A stretch of DNA of 64,000 bases from Hyphomicrobiales bacterium (GTDB lineage: Bacteria; Pseudomonadota; Alphaproteobacteria; Rhizobiales; Beijerinckiaceae): assembly GCA_027484655.1 (NCBI GenBank), contig JAIXSM010000039.1, positions 1 through 64,000 on the forward strand. The letters are read 5' to 3'. Positions 1-7,938 of this stretch are shown here, piece by piece. Each line of letters begins with the position of its first letter. The first letter of the stretch is position 1. Made by a program: the position numbers and the translations under genes. The notes under the pieces are model-generated. The model saw only the letters and a program-made list of their open reading frames with translations, had not been told where the DNA came from and made no database searches.

Positions 1-39
1 CAAGCCCAGGGCGACGGCGCGGCTGCGGGAACGATCCAT
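1..39 (-). CDS. 5' end of an unidentified gene (partial)
   Basis: Only the first 13 codons are inside the window, reading MDRSRSRAVALGL before the edge. A strong ribosome binding site (AGGAGAG on the minus strand, about 46-53) lies at normal distance from the ATG, so this is probably a true start. The basic N-terminus leading into small hydrophobic residues could begin a signal peptide or a cytosolic protein. No family can be assigned. It is divergent from the MFS gene at 338. Confidence 0.5.
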   Translation of the reverse strand, partial: MDRSRSRAVALGL

Positions 40-337
40 GGGGTTTCTCTCCTCGTGTGCAGGCGACATGCGGCGCCCGTGGTATTGAACGCGAGCTTAT
101 GCGATCCCCGCTTGTGCGCCAAGATGAGGCGTCTGCGTCCGGCGCGCAGGTTCAATGTTCGACGTGGCGCGCTCCGTCGTTGTTTTTTCCGGCGGGCTTT
201 TGCGTGCTACAGCAGCCTTGCTCCGGGCGCATGGCTCGAATGCCGCGCCGCGCTTGCTTCTTCGTCTGTGGCGCGTCTATCTGAGGCGACTTCTCGTTTC
301 GCTAGTGGGCGGCGCGGGACATGTGAAAGGCGCGGGC
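40..337. other. Divergent intergenic region
   Basis: Nearly 300 bases separate the minus-strand gene at the edge from the MFS start at 338. Several overlapping open frames cross it, but none has a recognisable product or ribosome binding site, and they are best read as high-GC artefacts. I see no clear promoter hexamers, RNA gene or repeat here. Confidence 0.4.
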
Positions 338-1600
338 ATGAACGCAGAAGCGAAGGTGGATTCAGCGGCTGCCGCGCCGGTGGGTGCCCCGGTTGGCGTC
401 GCGGCGCCCGCCGTTGATATGCGCCCGGTCCATGTGATCCTGTGGACGATGTGCCTCGCGCACTTCCTCAATGATCTGCTGCAATCGCTCCTGTTCGCGA
501 TTTTTCCGCTGCTGAAGGAAACATACAGCCTCGATTTCGCGCAGATCGGCTACATCGTGCTCGCGTTTCAGCTCACGGCCTCGCTGTTGCAGCCGATGGT
601 TGGCCTGTTCACCGACAAGCGGCCCATGCCGTTTGGCCTTGCGGTGGGCATGGCGTCCACGCTGGTGGGCCTGGTGATGCTTGCCTACGCATCGAACTAC
701 GCGGCGTTGCTCATCGCCGCGGCGATGGTGGGAACCGGCTCGTCCATCTTCCATCCGGAGGGCTCGCGCGTCACGCGCATGGCGTCGGGCGGCAAGCACG
801 GGCTGGCGCAGTCCATCTTCCAGGTGGGCGGCAACTTCGGGCAGGCGGCGGGGCCGCTGCTGGCGGCGTTCATCATTGTGCCGCTGGGTCAGCGCGGCAT
901 CATCTGGTTCGCGCTCGTGGCCCTTTTCGCCATCGCCGTGCTGACGCAGGTGGGGCGCTGGTACAAGGCGAACATGCACGAGGCGGCGGCGCGCACCAAA
1001 CGCGAGGCGAAGGCCGCCGCGGACGCCGGGTTCACCTCGCGCCGCGTGGCGTTCATCATCGGCGTGTTGCTGGTGCTCATGTTCTCGAAGGCCGTGTATG
1101 GCTCGGCGCTGAGCACATTCTATACTTTCTATCTCATGGAGACGTTCAGCGTCAGCCTGCGTGAGGCGCAGGTGTATCTGTTCGTGTACATGGCCGCTGT
1201 CGCCGCGGGCGTGTACTTCGGCGGGCCGCTCGGCGACCGCATCGGCGGCAAGAACGTCATCTGGTTCTCGATCCTCGGCGCCCTTCCGTTCACGCTGGCG
1301 CTGCCGTACGCGAATCTCGCCGGCGCGGTGGTGCTGACGGTCATCATCGGCCTCATCATGTCGGCGTCCATGTCGCAGATCCTCGTTTACGCGCTGGAGC
1401 TGGCGCCGCGCAGGGTCGGCATGATGGCCGGGCTCTTCTTTGGTTTCAGCTTTGGCATGGGCGGGCTCGGCGCGGCCGTTCTCGGCCATGTGGCCGATCT
1501 CACCAGCCTGCCGTTTGTCTTCACCCTGTGCGGCTGGTTGCCGGCGCTTGGGCTTCTGTGCTGGTTCCTGCCGGACATGCGTCGCCGCGCTGCGGCTTGA
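338..1600 (+). CDS. MFS transporter, fosmidomycin-resistance (Fsr)-like
   Basis: Inner-membrane major facilitator of about 420 aa with some 12 hydrophobic segments. The sequence resembles the Fsr branch of drug exporters: an early HFLNDLLQSLLFAIFPLL helix, the loop DKRPMP after TM2, and FHPEGSR after TM4, a hallmark of Fsr-type proteins. The start at 338 (MNAEAKVD) is preferred over an in-frame extension to 155 because the extension is Arg/Leu-rich with no conserved features and GAAAGG lies just upstream of 338. The likely role is export of a small polar compound; the substrate is unknown. It is followed after 30 bases by tspO on the same strand. Confidence 0.82.
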   Translation: MNAEAKVDSAAAAPVGAPVGVAAPAVDMRPVHVILWTMCLAHFLNDLLQSLLFAIFPLLKETYSLDFAQIGYIVLAFQLTASLLQPMVGLFTDKRPMPFGLAVGMASTLVGLVMLAYASNYAALLIAAAMVGTGSSIFHPEGSRVTRMASGGKHGLAQSIFQVGGNFGQAAGPLLAAFIIVPLGQRGIIWFALVALFAIAVLTQVGRWYKANMHEAAARTKREAKAAADAGFTSRRVAFIIGVLLVLMFSKAVYGSALSTFYTFYLMETFSVSLREAQVYLFVYMAAVAAGVYFGGPLGDRIGGKNVIWFSILGALPFTLALPYANLAGAVVLTVIIGLIMSASMSQILVYALELAPRRVGMMAGLFFGFSFGMGGLGAAVLGHVADLTSLPFVFTLCGWLPALGLLCWFLPDMRRRAAA

Positions 1601-1630
1601 TCGGGAGCAGGGCGGCTCCACATAAGCTCC

Positions 1631-2137
1631 ATGAGCGATACGTCAGTGCGTGGGGGCGCCCCTTCCTCCTTCCGTCGCGGCCTGCGTCATGCAGTCATCG
1701 CGGTGGTCCTCGTCTTCTCAGCCAGCCTGATCGGAGGTCTGGCCACGGGGCCGAACATCCCCACCTGGTACGCAGGCATCGTGAAGCCTTCGTTCAACCC
1801 GCCCAACTGGGTTTTCGGGCCGGTGTGGACGGTGCTCTACACCATGCTCGCTTACGCGTTCTGGCGAGTGCTTCAGGGCGGATCCCCGGAGCGGGGCAGG
1901 GCAATCGCCTTGTTCGTCGTCCAGATCTCGCTGAACGCCTTCTGGTCCGTGGTGTTTTTCGGGCTTCGCTCGCCTGATGCTGCGCAGGTGGTGGTTGTGC
2001 TGCTCTGGCTGTCCATTGTCCTCAATATGTGGGCCTTCCTGCGCATTGACCGGATCGCTGGCTGGATCTTCGCGCCTTACCTCGCGTGGGTGTCGTTCGC
2101 GGCTATCCTCAATTTTGCGATTGCGTGGCTGAACTGA
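1631..2137 (+). CDS. tspO: TspO/MBR family tryptophan-rich sensory protein
   Basis: 168 aa, five predicted membrane helices. The family pattern is clear: PSFNPPNWVFGPVWTVLY after the first helix, the aromatic-rich NAFWSVVFFGLRSP segment, and a final helix around WVSFAAILNFAIAWLN. TspO proteins bind porphyrins and related ligands, and in alphaproteobacteria are tied to tetrapyrrole and oxygen-dependent regulation. The gene starts 30 bases after the MFS stop, so the two may be cotranscribed. An extra 20 to 25 residues precede the first helix. The family call is secure; the ligand is not visible from sequence. Confidence 0.9.
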   Translation: MSDTSVRGGAPSSFRRGLRHAVIAVVLVFSASLIGGLATGPNIPTWYAGIVKPSFNPPNWVFGPVWTVLYTMLAYAFWRVLQGGSPERGRAIALFVVQISLNAFWSVVFFGLRSPDAAQVVVVLLWLSIVLNMWAFLRIDRIAGWIFAPYLAWVSFAAILNFAIAWLN

Positions 2138-2237
2138 AGCGCGTCCTTGCTGTTACTGGGGGACGAATCGCGTTAGGACCACGACTCGGCGGTAGGGTCG
2201 CCGGGCCGAATGGTCCGGCATGGGTGGAGCTTGTGGA

Positions 2238-2951
2238 ATGTCGAGGTCCTGGAAGCGGGTGGTTCTGAAGCTTTCGGGCGAGGCGCTGATGGGCGGACAA
2301 ACCCACGGGCTCGATCAGGGTACGCTCGACCGCATCGCAGGTGACATCGCCAACGCCGCCCGCGCCGGCGCCGAGATCGGCATTGTGGTCGGGGGCGGAA
2401 ACTTCTTTCGGGGCATCCAGGGGGCTGACAAGGGAATCGACCGCGCGCGCGCCGATTCCATCGGGATGCTGGCGACGGTGATGAACGCGCTCGCCCTGGA
2501 GCACGCCATCGAGAAAAAGGGCCAGCCTGCGCGGGCGCTGTCGGCGGTGCCCATGCCTTATGTGTGCCAGCCTTACTCCCGGCAGGCGGCTCTCAACCAT
2601 CTGGCCAAGGGGCGTGTGGTGGTGCTGGCGGGCGGTACGGGCAACCCGTTCTTCACAACCGATACGGGCGCGGTTTTGCGCGCGGCGGAGCTGTCTGCCG
2701 ACGCCGTTCTAAAGGCCACGCAGGTGGACGGGGTGTACAGCGCCGACCCCAAGAAGGATCCGACTGCAACCCGCTACGACACACTGACCCATGGCGAGGC
2801 GATCGAAAAGAACCTCGGGGTCATGGATACGGCGGCTTTCGCAATCGCCCGCGAAAATGCTATTCCGATAATTGTGTTTTCTATCGCCGAGCCCGAGGCT
2901 ATCACCCACGCTCTCGCGGGGCGCGGTCGCCAGACGGTCGTCATGCCCTGA
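2238..2951 (+). CDS. pyrH: UMP kinase
   Basis: 237 aa, the normal bacterial PyrH size. It phosphorylates UMP to UDP with ATP in the cytoplasm, feeding nucleotide and UDP-sugar pools. The amino-acid-kinase fold shows [10 protein letters not shown] at the N-terminus, the glycine loop [13 protein letters not shown], and [12 protein letters not shown] and [13 protein letters not shown] toward the C-terminus. I chose the ATG at 2238 (MSRSWKRVV) over 2220 because GGAG at 2226-2229 is correctly spaced and the first residues then match the family start. It heads the pyrH-frr-uppS-cdsA-dxr-rseP-bamA run; the usual rpsB-tsf neighbours are absent upstream. Confidence 0.95.
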   Translation: MSRSWKRVVLKLSGEALMGGQTHGLDQGTLDRIAGDIANAARAGAEIGIVVGGGNFFRGIQGADKGIDRARADSIGMLATVMNALALEHAIEKKGQPARALSAVPMPYVCQPYSRQAALNHLAKGRVVVLAGGTGNPFFTTDTGAVLRAAELSADAVLKATQVDGVYSADPKKDPTATRYDTLTHGEAIEKNLGVMDTAAFAIARENAIPIIVFSIAEPEAITHALAGRGRQTVVMP

Positions 2952-3021
2952 CGGGCGGGCGCCCGACCTGCGGCGGCCAGACAGCGGCGCGTTCGGTGAC
3001 GATGTTGATACGGAACAGAAC

Positions 3022-3582
3022 ATGAGTGGACAGTTCGATCTCGCTGACATCCAGCGTCGTATGCAGGGGGCTATCGACTCCCTCAAGCATGAGTTTGGCG
3101 GCCTGCGCACCGGGCGCGCCTCCGCGACCCTGCTCGATCCCGTGCAGGTGGAGGCCTATGGCCAGCGGATGCCGCTGAATCAGGTGGCCACCGTCAGCGT
3201 TCCCGAGCCGCGCCTCATCTCGGTGCAGGTGTGGGACAAGGGCATGGTCGGCGCCGCGGACCGTGCGATCCGCGACTCGAACCTGGGCCTCAGCCCCACC
3301 ATCGAGGGGCAGGTGCTCCGTATCCGTATTCCGGAGCTGAACGAGCAGCGCCGCAAGGAGCTGGTCAAGGTCGCGCACCGGTACGCCGAGGAGACCCGCG
3401 TGGCGGTGCGCCACGTGCGTCGCGACGGGATCGACGCCATCAAGAAGGCGCTGAAGGACAAGTCCATCAGTGAGGACGAGGAGAAGCGCCTCGAGGCCGA
3501 CGTCCAGAAGGCCACCGACAAGTTTGTGGCGGAGGTCGACCAGACGCTTGCGGCCAAGGAAAAAGAGATCATGCAGGTGTGA
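3022..3582 (+). CDS. frr: Ribosome recycling factor
   Basis: 186 aa, standard length. RRF splits post-termination 70S ribosomes together with EF-G. The diagnostic GLRTGRAS and [12 protein letters not shown]-terminal blocks are present, followed by the conserved [13 protein letters not shown] and the helix ERRKELVK-like region ([12 protein letters not shown]). The ATG at 3022 is used because the longer frame to 2872 would run inside pyrH and has no family similarity. It lies 70 bases after pyrH, the usual order. A perfect 8-bp hairpin at 3579-3597 spans the stop codon. Confidence 0.95.
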   Translation: MSGQFDLADIQRRMQGAIDSLKHEFGGLRTGRASATLLDPVQVEAYGQRMPLNQVATVSVPEPRLISVQVWDKGMVGAADRAIRDSNLGLSPTIEGQVLRIRIPELNEQRRKELVKVAHRYAEETRVAVRHVRRDGIDAIKKALKDKSISEDEEKRLEADVQKATDKFVAEVDQTLAAKEKEIMQV

Positions 3583-3597
3583 CGCGTTACGCGTCAC
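3579..3597 (+). terminator. Intercistronic hairpin over the frr stop codon
   Basis: GTGACGCG and CGCGTCAC form a perfect 8-bp stem with loop TTA, and the frr TGA lies in the left arm. There is no T-run, so it is more likely a processing or mRNA-stability hairpin than a full terminator; uppS follows only 38 bases later. Confidence 0.4.
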
Positions 3598-3634
3598 ATC
3601 TCAACCCTGAGGCCGCGGGACGGCGGAGCGGACG

Positions 3635-4414
3635 ATGCGTGAACAAAGAAGCCCGCCGGCCGGCGCCCACGGGGGCCATGCGCCTCCTCGGCATGTTGGC
3701 GTCATCATGGATGGCAACGGCCGCTGGGCTGCGACCCGTGGCCTGCCTCGCATCGAGGGTCACCGGCGTGGGCTGGAAGCCCTGCGTCGCACCGTTCGCG
3801 CCGCCGGCGATCTGGGCATCGAGCATCTGACGGTCTACTCGTTCTCGTCCGAGAACTGGCGGCGCCCCGCGCAGGAGGTCGCCGACCTGATGGGGCTGCT
3901 CAAGCGTTTCATCCGCAACGACCTTGCCGATCTGCATCGAAACGGCGTGCGCGTGCGGGTGATCGGTTCGCGCGACGATCTCAGCTCCGATATCCGCACC
4001 CTGCTTGTGGAGGCGGAGGAGCTGACCCGCGCCAACACCAACATGACCCTGCATGTGGCCTTCAATTACGGCTCCCGGCAGGAAATCGCCGTCGCCGCCC
4101 GCCGTCTGGCGGAAGATGTCGTGGCCGGGCGCATCGACCCTGCGGAGATCGACGAGAAGGCGCTTGAGGCGCGGCTCTACACCGCCGGCGCGCCCGATCC
4201 AGACCTCATCATCCGCACGTCCGGCGAGGAGCGACTCTCCAATTTTCTGCTCTGGCAGGCGGCTTACTCCGAGTTCGTGTTTCTGCCGGTTCACTGGCCG
4301 GATTTCGACGCATCGGCGCTCGCCGAGGCGCTGTCGATCTACATGAACCGCCAGCGGCGGTTTGGCGGCCTTGGCCCCGCCGCGACCGCCGGCAATGCGA
4401 TGACTGGCTCATGA
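3635..4414 (+). CDS. uppS: Undecaprenyl diphosphate synthase (cis-prenyltransferase)
   Basis: 259 aa. It condenses IPP onto farnesyl-PP to make the C55 lipid carrier for peptidoglycan and other envelope polymers. The catalytic loop [13 protein letters not shown] contains the conserved Asp (residue 26), followed by GHRRG, the FSSENW substrate loop, and the [15 protein letters not shown] and YSEF blocks at the C-terminus. The ATG follows a GGAG about 7 bases upstream. The stop overlaps the cdsA start (ATGA at 4411), implying translational coupling. Confidence 0.95.
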   Translation: MREQRSPPAGAHGGHAPPRHVGVIMDGNGRWAATRGLPRIEGHRRGLEALRRTVRAAGDLGIEHLTVYSFSSENWRRPAQEVADLMGLLKRFIRNDLADLHRNGVRVRVIGSRDDLSSDIRTLLVEAEELTRANTNMTLHVAFNYGSRQEIAVAARRLAEDVVAGRIDPAEIDEKALEARLYTAGAPDPDLIIRTSGEERLSNFLLWQAAYSEFVFLPVHWPDFDASALAEALSIYMNRQRRFGGLGPAATAGNAMTGS

Positions 4415-5283
4415 GCGCGGGCGACCAACCTCTCGCGGGCCCCGGGCCCGGGCGCAGCGGCGGCCTCATGGACCTTGGCCTGCGGCTCGTCTCAGCGGTT
4501 GTGCTTGCGGCGCTCGCCCTTGGCGCCCTTTGGGCTGGCGGATGGCTTTTCGCCGCGTTCTGGCTTGTCGCCGGCGTGGCGATTGTCTGGGAATGGCAGC
4601 ATCTGGTGGGTGGCCAGGCGCTTAACCTGCGGCTTGTCGTGGGCGCCGCCACCATCGCCGTTTCAGCGGGGCTTGCCTCATTGGGTCAGGGCGAGGTCGG
4701 TCTGGCGCTCGTCATGGCCGGCAGCCTGCTCTGCGCATGGCTCGCGGGACGAGATAAAGCGCTCTGGTCGGGCGCCGGCGTGTTCTACGCAGGGGCTCTG
4801 GTCGTTTCCGTCTGCCTGCTGCGCAACTCGCTGTTTCACGGAGCGGCGGCGATTCTCTGGCTGTTCGCTGTCGTTTGGGGCACGGACATCATGGCCTACT
4901 TTGGCGGGCGGCTGATCGGAGGGCCGAAGCTTTGGCCGCGCGTCTCGCCGGGCAAGACATGGTCAGGCTTCTGCGTCGGGGTCGTATCAGGCGCGGCGGC
5001 GGGCTGCGCTGTAGCGCTGTACGCCACCACCCCGGGCGAACTCAGTCTGCTCCCGCTTGTCGTGCTGGGCTTGCTGGCGGCCATGGTCTCCCAAGGCGGC
5101 GATCTGTTCGAGTCCGCGATCAAGCGACGGTTCGGCGCCAAGGACTCCGGCCGGGTGATCCCCGGGCATGGCGGGGTGATGGATCGTCTGGACGGGTTCA
5201 TCTTCGCCGCCGCATTCGCCGCGCTGATCGGGACTGCGCATAAAGGCGCGGTTGCTGCGGCGCATGGCCTCCTGGTGTGGTAG
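4411..5283 (+). CDS. cdsA: Phosphatidate cytidylyltransferase (CDP-diacylglycerol synthase)
   Basis: 290 aa, polytopic inner-membrane enzyme making CDP-diacylglycerol from phosphatidate and CTP, the branch point of phospholipid synthesis. The C-terminal signature is intact: [27 protein letters not shown] and [13 protein letters not shown], with the Asp pair that binds metal. About seven hydrophobic helices precede and surround it. It overlaps uppS by four bases and ends 10 bases before the dxr start. Confidence 0.93.
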   Translation: MSAGDQPLAGPGPGRSGGLMDLGLRLVSAVVLAALALGALWAGGWLFAAFWLVAGVAIVWEWQHLVGGQALNLRLVVGAATIAVSAGLASLGQGEVGLALVMAGSLLCAWLAGRDKALWSGAGVFYAGALVVSVCLLRNSLFHGAAAILWLFAVVWGTDIMAYFGGRLIGGPKLWPRVSPGKTWSGFCVGVVSGAAAGCAVALYATTPGELSLLPLVVLGLLAAMVSQGGDLFESAIKRRFGAKDSGRVIPGHGGVMDRLDGFIFAAAFAALIGTAHKGAVAAAHGLLVW

Positions 5284-5293
5284 CGTAGCTTTT

Positions 5294-6499
5294 ATGGATG
5301 TCGCTTCCCCTCTTTCCGCGGCGGTTCCCGCCGCTCCCACTCCGCGCAAGGTCGTCATTCTCGGCGCCACCGGCTCGATTGGAAAATCCACCGCTGACGT
5401 GATTCTCGGCGCGCCCGGCCTGTTCGAGGTTGAGGCCGTCGTGGGCGGGCGGGACGTCGAGGCGCTGGCGGAGGTTGCGCGCACTCTGCGCGCCCGCTTC
5501 GCTGTCGTCGCTGATCCGACGGCGCACAAGGCCCTTTCCGCCGCCCTCGCGGGGTCGGGGATCGCCTGCGGCGCGGGGCGGGAGGCCGCCATCGAGGCGG
5601 CGCTGCGCCCGGCCGACGTTGTGGTGGGCGCCATCGCTGGCGCGGCCGGGGTTGAGCCCACCTACGCCGCGATTGCGGCTGGGCGCACCGTGGCCCTCGC
5701 CAACAAGGAATGTCTTGTTTGCGCCGGCCCCGCGGTGATGCGGGCGGCGGCGCGCCATGGCGCCACGATCCTGCCCATGGACAGCGAGCACAACGCGATT
5801 TTTCAGGCGCTTGGCGGCGCCGATCCCCGCTCTGTGGAGCGTATGATCCTGACGGCGTCGGGCGGTCCGTTCCGCACGTGGACGCGGGAGGCGATTGACG
5901 CGGCCACCCCGGCGCAAGCGTTGGCCCACCCCAACTGGTCCATGGGCCCGAAGGTTACGATCGACTCCGCAAGCCTGATGAACAAGGGCCTCGAAGTCAT
6001 TGAGGCGCATTATCTTTTCGGCGTCGATCCGGAGCGTCTCGACGTGCTGGTGCATCCCCAGTCCATCGTTCACGGGCTGGTGGCTTTCGAGGACGGCGCT
6101 GTCACCGCGGGTATGGCGCAGCCGGATATGCGGGTGCCCATCGCCCACTGTCTCGCCTATCCGGACCGCGCGCCGACGCGGGCCCGCCGCCTTGATCTCG
6201 CGGCTATCGGCTCCCTGACCTTCGAGGCGCCGGACATGGATCGCTTTCCCGCCCTCGGTGTTGCGCTCGACGCCTTGCGCGAGGGGCGGGGGCTCCCCAC
6301 AATTCTGAATGCAGCCAACGAGATCGCGGTCGCAGCCTTCCTCGCCGGGGAGTGTGGCTTCCGCGACATCGCCCGCTGCGCCCGGACCGTCTGCGAGGAC
6401 GCCGTGCGGGCGGGCGACGCCCGCGAGCCGGACTCGGTGGCGGAAGCGCTCATTCTGGATGGTCTGGCGCGGGACCGTGCGCGGGCTTGTCTGGCTTGA
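5294..6499 (+). CDS. dxr: 1-deoxy-D-xylulose 5-phosphate reductoisomerase
   Basis: 401 aa. It catalyses the committed NADPH-dependent step of the MEP isoprenoid pathway and is the target of fosmidomycin. Visible blocks are the Rossmann motif GATGSIGKST, the ANKE segment, the metal site MDSEHNAIFQAL, the flexible-loop ASGGPFRTW, HPNWSMGPKVTIDSASLMNK and the NAANEIAVAAF helix. The ATG at 5294 (MDVASPLS) is preferred over 5252, which would lie inside cdsA. Placement beside uppS matches substrate flow from isoprenoids to undecaprenyl-PP. Confidence 0.95.
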   Translation: MDVASPLSAAVPAAPTPRKVVILGATGSIGKSTADVILGAPGLFEVEAVVGGRDVEALAEVARTLRARFAVVADPTAHKALSAALAGSGIACGAGREAAIEAALRPADVVVGAIAGAAGVEPTYAAIAAGRTVALANKECLVCAGPAVMRAAARHGATILPMDSEHNAIFQALGGADPRSVERMILTASGGPFRTWTREAIDAATPAQALAHPNWSMGPKVTIDSASLMNKGLEVIEAHYLFGVDPERLDVLVHPQSIVHGLVAFEDGAVTAGMAQPDMRVPIAHCLAYPDRAPTRARRLDLAAIGSLTFEAPDMDRFPALGVALDALREGRGLPTILNAANEIAVAAFLAGECGFRDIARCARTVCEDAVRAGDAREPDSVAEALILDGLARDRARACLA

Positions 6500-6566
6500 G
6501 TTCCTGATTTGTGCGATAGTGGCGCCGGCGCTCTCCTGACCTGGGGAGACCGGCCTGGAGGCGCGT

Positions 6567-7718
6567 ATGCAATTCTTCGAGTATGCTTGGGGGCTCTTGG
6601 GCTACCTCGCGCCGTTCGTTTTCGTGTTGACGATCGTGGTCTTTTTTCACGAACTCGGACACTTTCTCGTCGGCCGCTGGTGCGGGGTCAAGGTGGAGGC
6701 GTTCTCCATTGGCTTCGGCAAGGAGATCGTCGGCTTCAACGACCGCCACGGAACCCGTTGGCGGCTCTCGTGGATTCCGCTCGGCGGCTACGTCAAGTTC
6801 TTCGGTGAGCCGACGGTGGCTGGCGGCCCCGTGGACGCGAATGCCGGCAACGGACTGACGCCGGCCGAGCAGCGGGTGAGTTTCTTCACCCAGCCCGTCT
6901 GGAAACGGGCGGCGATCGTGGCGGCTGGACCGGGCGCGAGCTTCCTTCTCGGAATCCTGATTTTCGCGGCCTCCTTCTATACCCTTGGGCGCAGCTCCCT
7001 TGCGCCCGTGATCGAGAATGTCCGGCCCGGTTATGCGGCGGAGCAGGCAGGGCTGCGCAAGGGTGACGTGATCGTCTCCATCGACGGGCAGCCCATCCGC
7101 ACCTGGAACGCCATGCAACGGATCGTTCAGTCCTCAGCGGACCTGCGCCTGACCTTCGTGGTGCAGCGCGGATCACGGGATGTGACGGTTGAGGTGACGC
7201 CGCAGCGCCGCGATGTGAACACGCCGTTCGGGATGCACCGCGTGGGGCTGATCGGCGTTGAGCCCGCCACGGGGGAGGGCGCCTGGGTGAAAGAAACCTT
7301 CACCCTGACCCAGTCCGTGGGCAAGGGCTTTCAGGAGACGGGCTTTATCGTTGATCGCACCGTCGCCTACATCGTGGGCGTGTTCGCCGGGCGCGAAACC
7401 ACCGACCAGATCTCGGGACCGATCCGCATCGCGGAAATTTCGGGCGAATTCGCGAAGGCAGGGCTGACCGCTCTGCTGCATCTGGCTGCGGTGCTATCGG
7501 TTTCCATCGGCCTGCTTAACCTTATGCCGATCCCGATGCTCGATGGCGGACACCTGCTCTTCTACGCCATCGAGGCTTTGAAAGGTCGGCCCTTAAGCGA
7601 GCGAAATCAGGAGCTTGGGTTTCGCGTCGGGCTCGGTCTGGTGATGGCGCTGATGTTGTTCGCCACCTTCAACGACATCTTGCATGTGGCCCCTAAGCTC
7701 ATGCGCCTGTTCGGTTAA
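6567..7718 (+). CDS. rseP: Site-2 zinc metalloprotease RseP
   Basis: 383 aa inner-membrane protease that cleaves anti-sigma factors and remnant signal peptides within the membrane. The zinc motif HELGH is at residues 28-32 in the first helix, and the second metal motif NLMPIPMLDGG is near 318-328. One PDZ domain spans roughly residues 148-210 (GYAAEQAGLRKGDVIVSIDG), where E. coli RseP has two. A GGAGG at 6557-6561 precedes the ATG. Its position directly before bamA is typical and fits a role in envelope stress. Confidence 0.94.
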   Translation: MQFFEYAWGLLGYLAPFVFVLTIVVFFHELGHFLVGRWCGVKVEAFSIGFGKEIVGFNDRHGTRWRLSWIPLGGYVKFFGEPTVAGGPVDANAGNGLTPAEQRVSFFTQPVWKRAAIVAAGPGASFLLGILIFAASFYTLGRSSLAPVIENVRPGYAAEQAGLRKGDVIVSIDGQPIRTWNAMQRIVQSSADLRLTFVVQRGSRDVTVEVTPQRRDVNTPFGMHRVGLIGVEPATGEGAWVKETFTLTQSVGKGFQETGFIVDRTVAYIVGVFAGRETTDQISGPIRIAEISGEFAKAGLTALLHLAAVLSVSIGLLNLMPIPMLDGGHLLFYAIEALKGRPLSERNQELGFRVGLGLVMALMLFATFNDILHVAPKLMRLFG

Positions 7719-7938
7719 CCGCGTTTTCATGAGAATCGTGTCCACATGGCCACTGACACAGAAAAAAGATGCGGCGGCGCTCGCGGCCGAGTTTGCAGCG
7801 CCGACTAAACAGGTTAGAGATAATGCTGGTAAAGTGAGCAGCGTGGGCTAAAACTAAAGCCTGACGTGAGATTCGCGATGCAAGAGCGGTTTGGCGACGA
7901 GGGTCGCTACCGACAGGATTGATGGGGATCGGTTTCCA

